A DNA stretch of 49,631 nucleotides from the IMG/VR virus record IMGVR_UViG_3300044634_000076, positions 1-49,631 of that record. One strand, written 5' to 3'. The notes under the pieces are model-generated. The model saw only the letters and a list, made by a program, of their open reading frames with translations. It had not been told where the DNA came from and did no database searches. The DNA comes from a virus. Position 1 is the stretch's first letter. Every line of letters starts with the position of its first letter. The position numbers were made by a program, and so were the translations under genes. This document shows positions 49,613 through 49,631 of this stretch, piece after piece.

Positions 49613-49631
49613 TATAGGGCGGGGAGTGGGG

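Overview
The window is most of the genome of a lytic-type, tailed double-stranded DNA phage, very probably short-tailed (podovirus-like). It carries terminase, portal, scaffold, major capsid protein, a nozzle-like tail protein, fibres and three large internal (ejection) proteins. I see no sheath, tape measure or baseplate set, no integrase and no repressor. A GH19 endolysin with an i-spanin/o-spanin pair points to a Gram-negative host. The host species cannot be read from the sequence. No phage RNA polymerase is visible, and the recognisable promoters look like host sigma-70 sites. The left edge cuts a gene, so the genome continues beyond the window.

Layout. Bases 1-13619 are all on the plus strand and form the early, replication module. 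It opens with a truncated VWA/MIDAS protein. A chain of about a dozen tiny overlapping ORFs follows, including DUF3310-like, zinc-ribbon and glutaredoxin genes and a run of modular ORFs that share a C-terminal tail. Then come a family A DNA polymerase, a RecB/Cas4-like nuclease, a VRR-NUC nuclease, an SNF2-type helicase, a putative ssDNA-binding protein, a terminator, a PrimPol-helicase fusion and an HNH-like protein.

Bases 13620-49448 are all on the minus strand and hold the late genes, transcribed from right to left. In transcription order they are small and large terminase, a virion protein, portal, a small self-contained transcription unit, scaffold, major capsid, a decoration-like protein, connector/adaptor proteins, a repeat-built fibre, an S74 tail fibre and a long lysis cassette of overlapping small membrane proteins that includes an HNH-AP2 homing endonuclease. 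The lysis cassette contains spanins and endolysin. After it come the nozzle-like protein, a 1250-residue J-like tail protein, an assembly chaperone, a GNAT acetyltransferase, three ejection proteins of 316, 569 and 2083 residues, and six very small lysine-rich proteins. The two modules converge at 13619/13620 with back-to-back stop codons inside a palindrome.

How it works together. Host RNA polymerase probably reads the minus-strand late module from the promoter at 49488-49517. UUCG-capped hairpins and terminators between the capsid-region genes probably adjust protein ratios. The plus-strand module supplies a nearly complete replisome: polymerase, PrimPol-helicase, SSB-like protein and recombination nucleases. 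The ejection trio follows the size order of T7 gp14-gp15-gp16, with a predicted zinc-metallopeptidase motif in the largest member.

There is no gene-free stretch over 300 bases. The largest gap is 49449-49631, which holds the late promoter.
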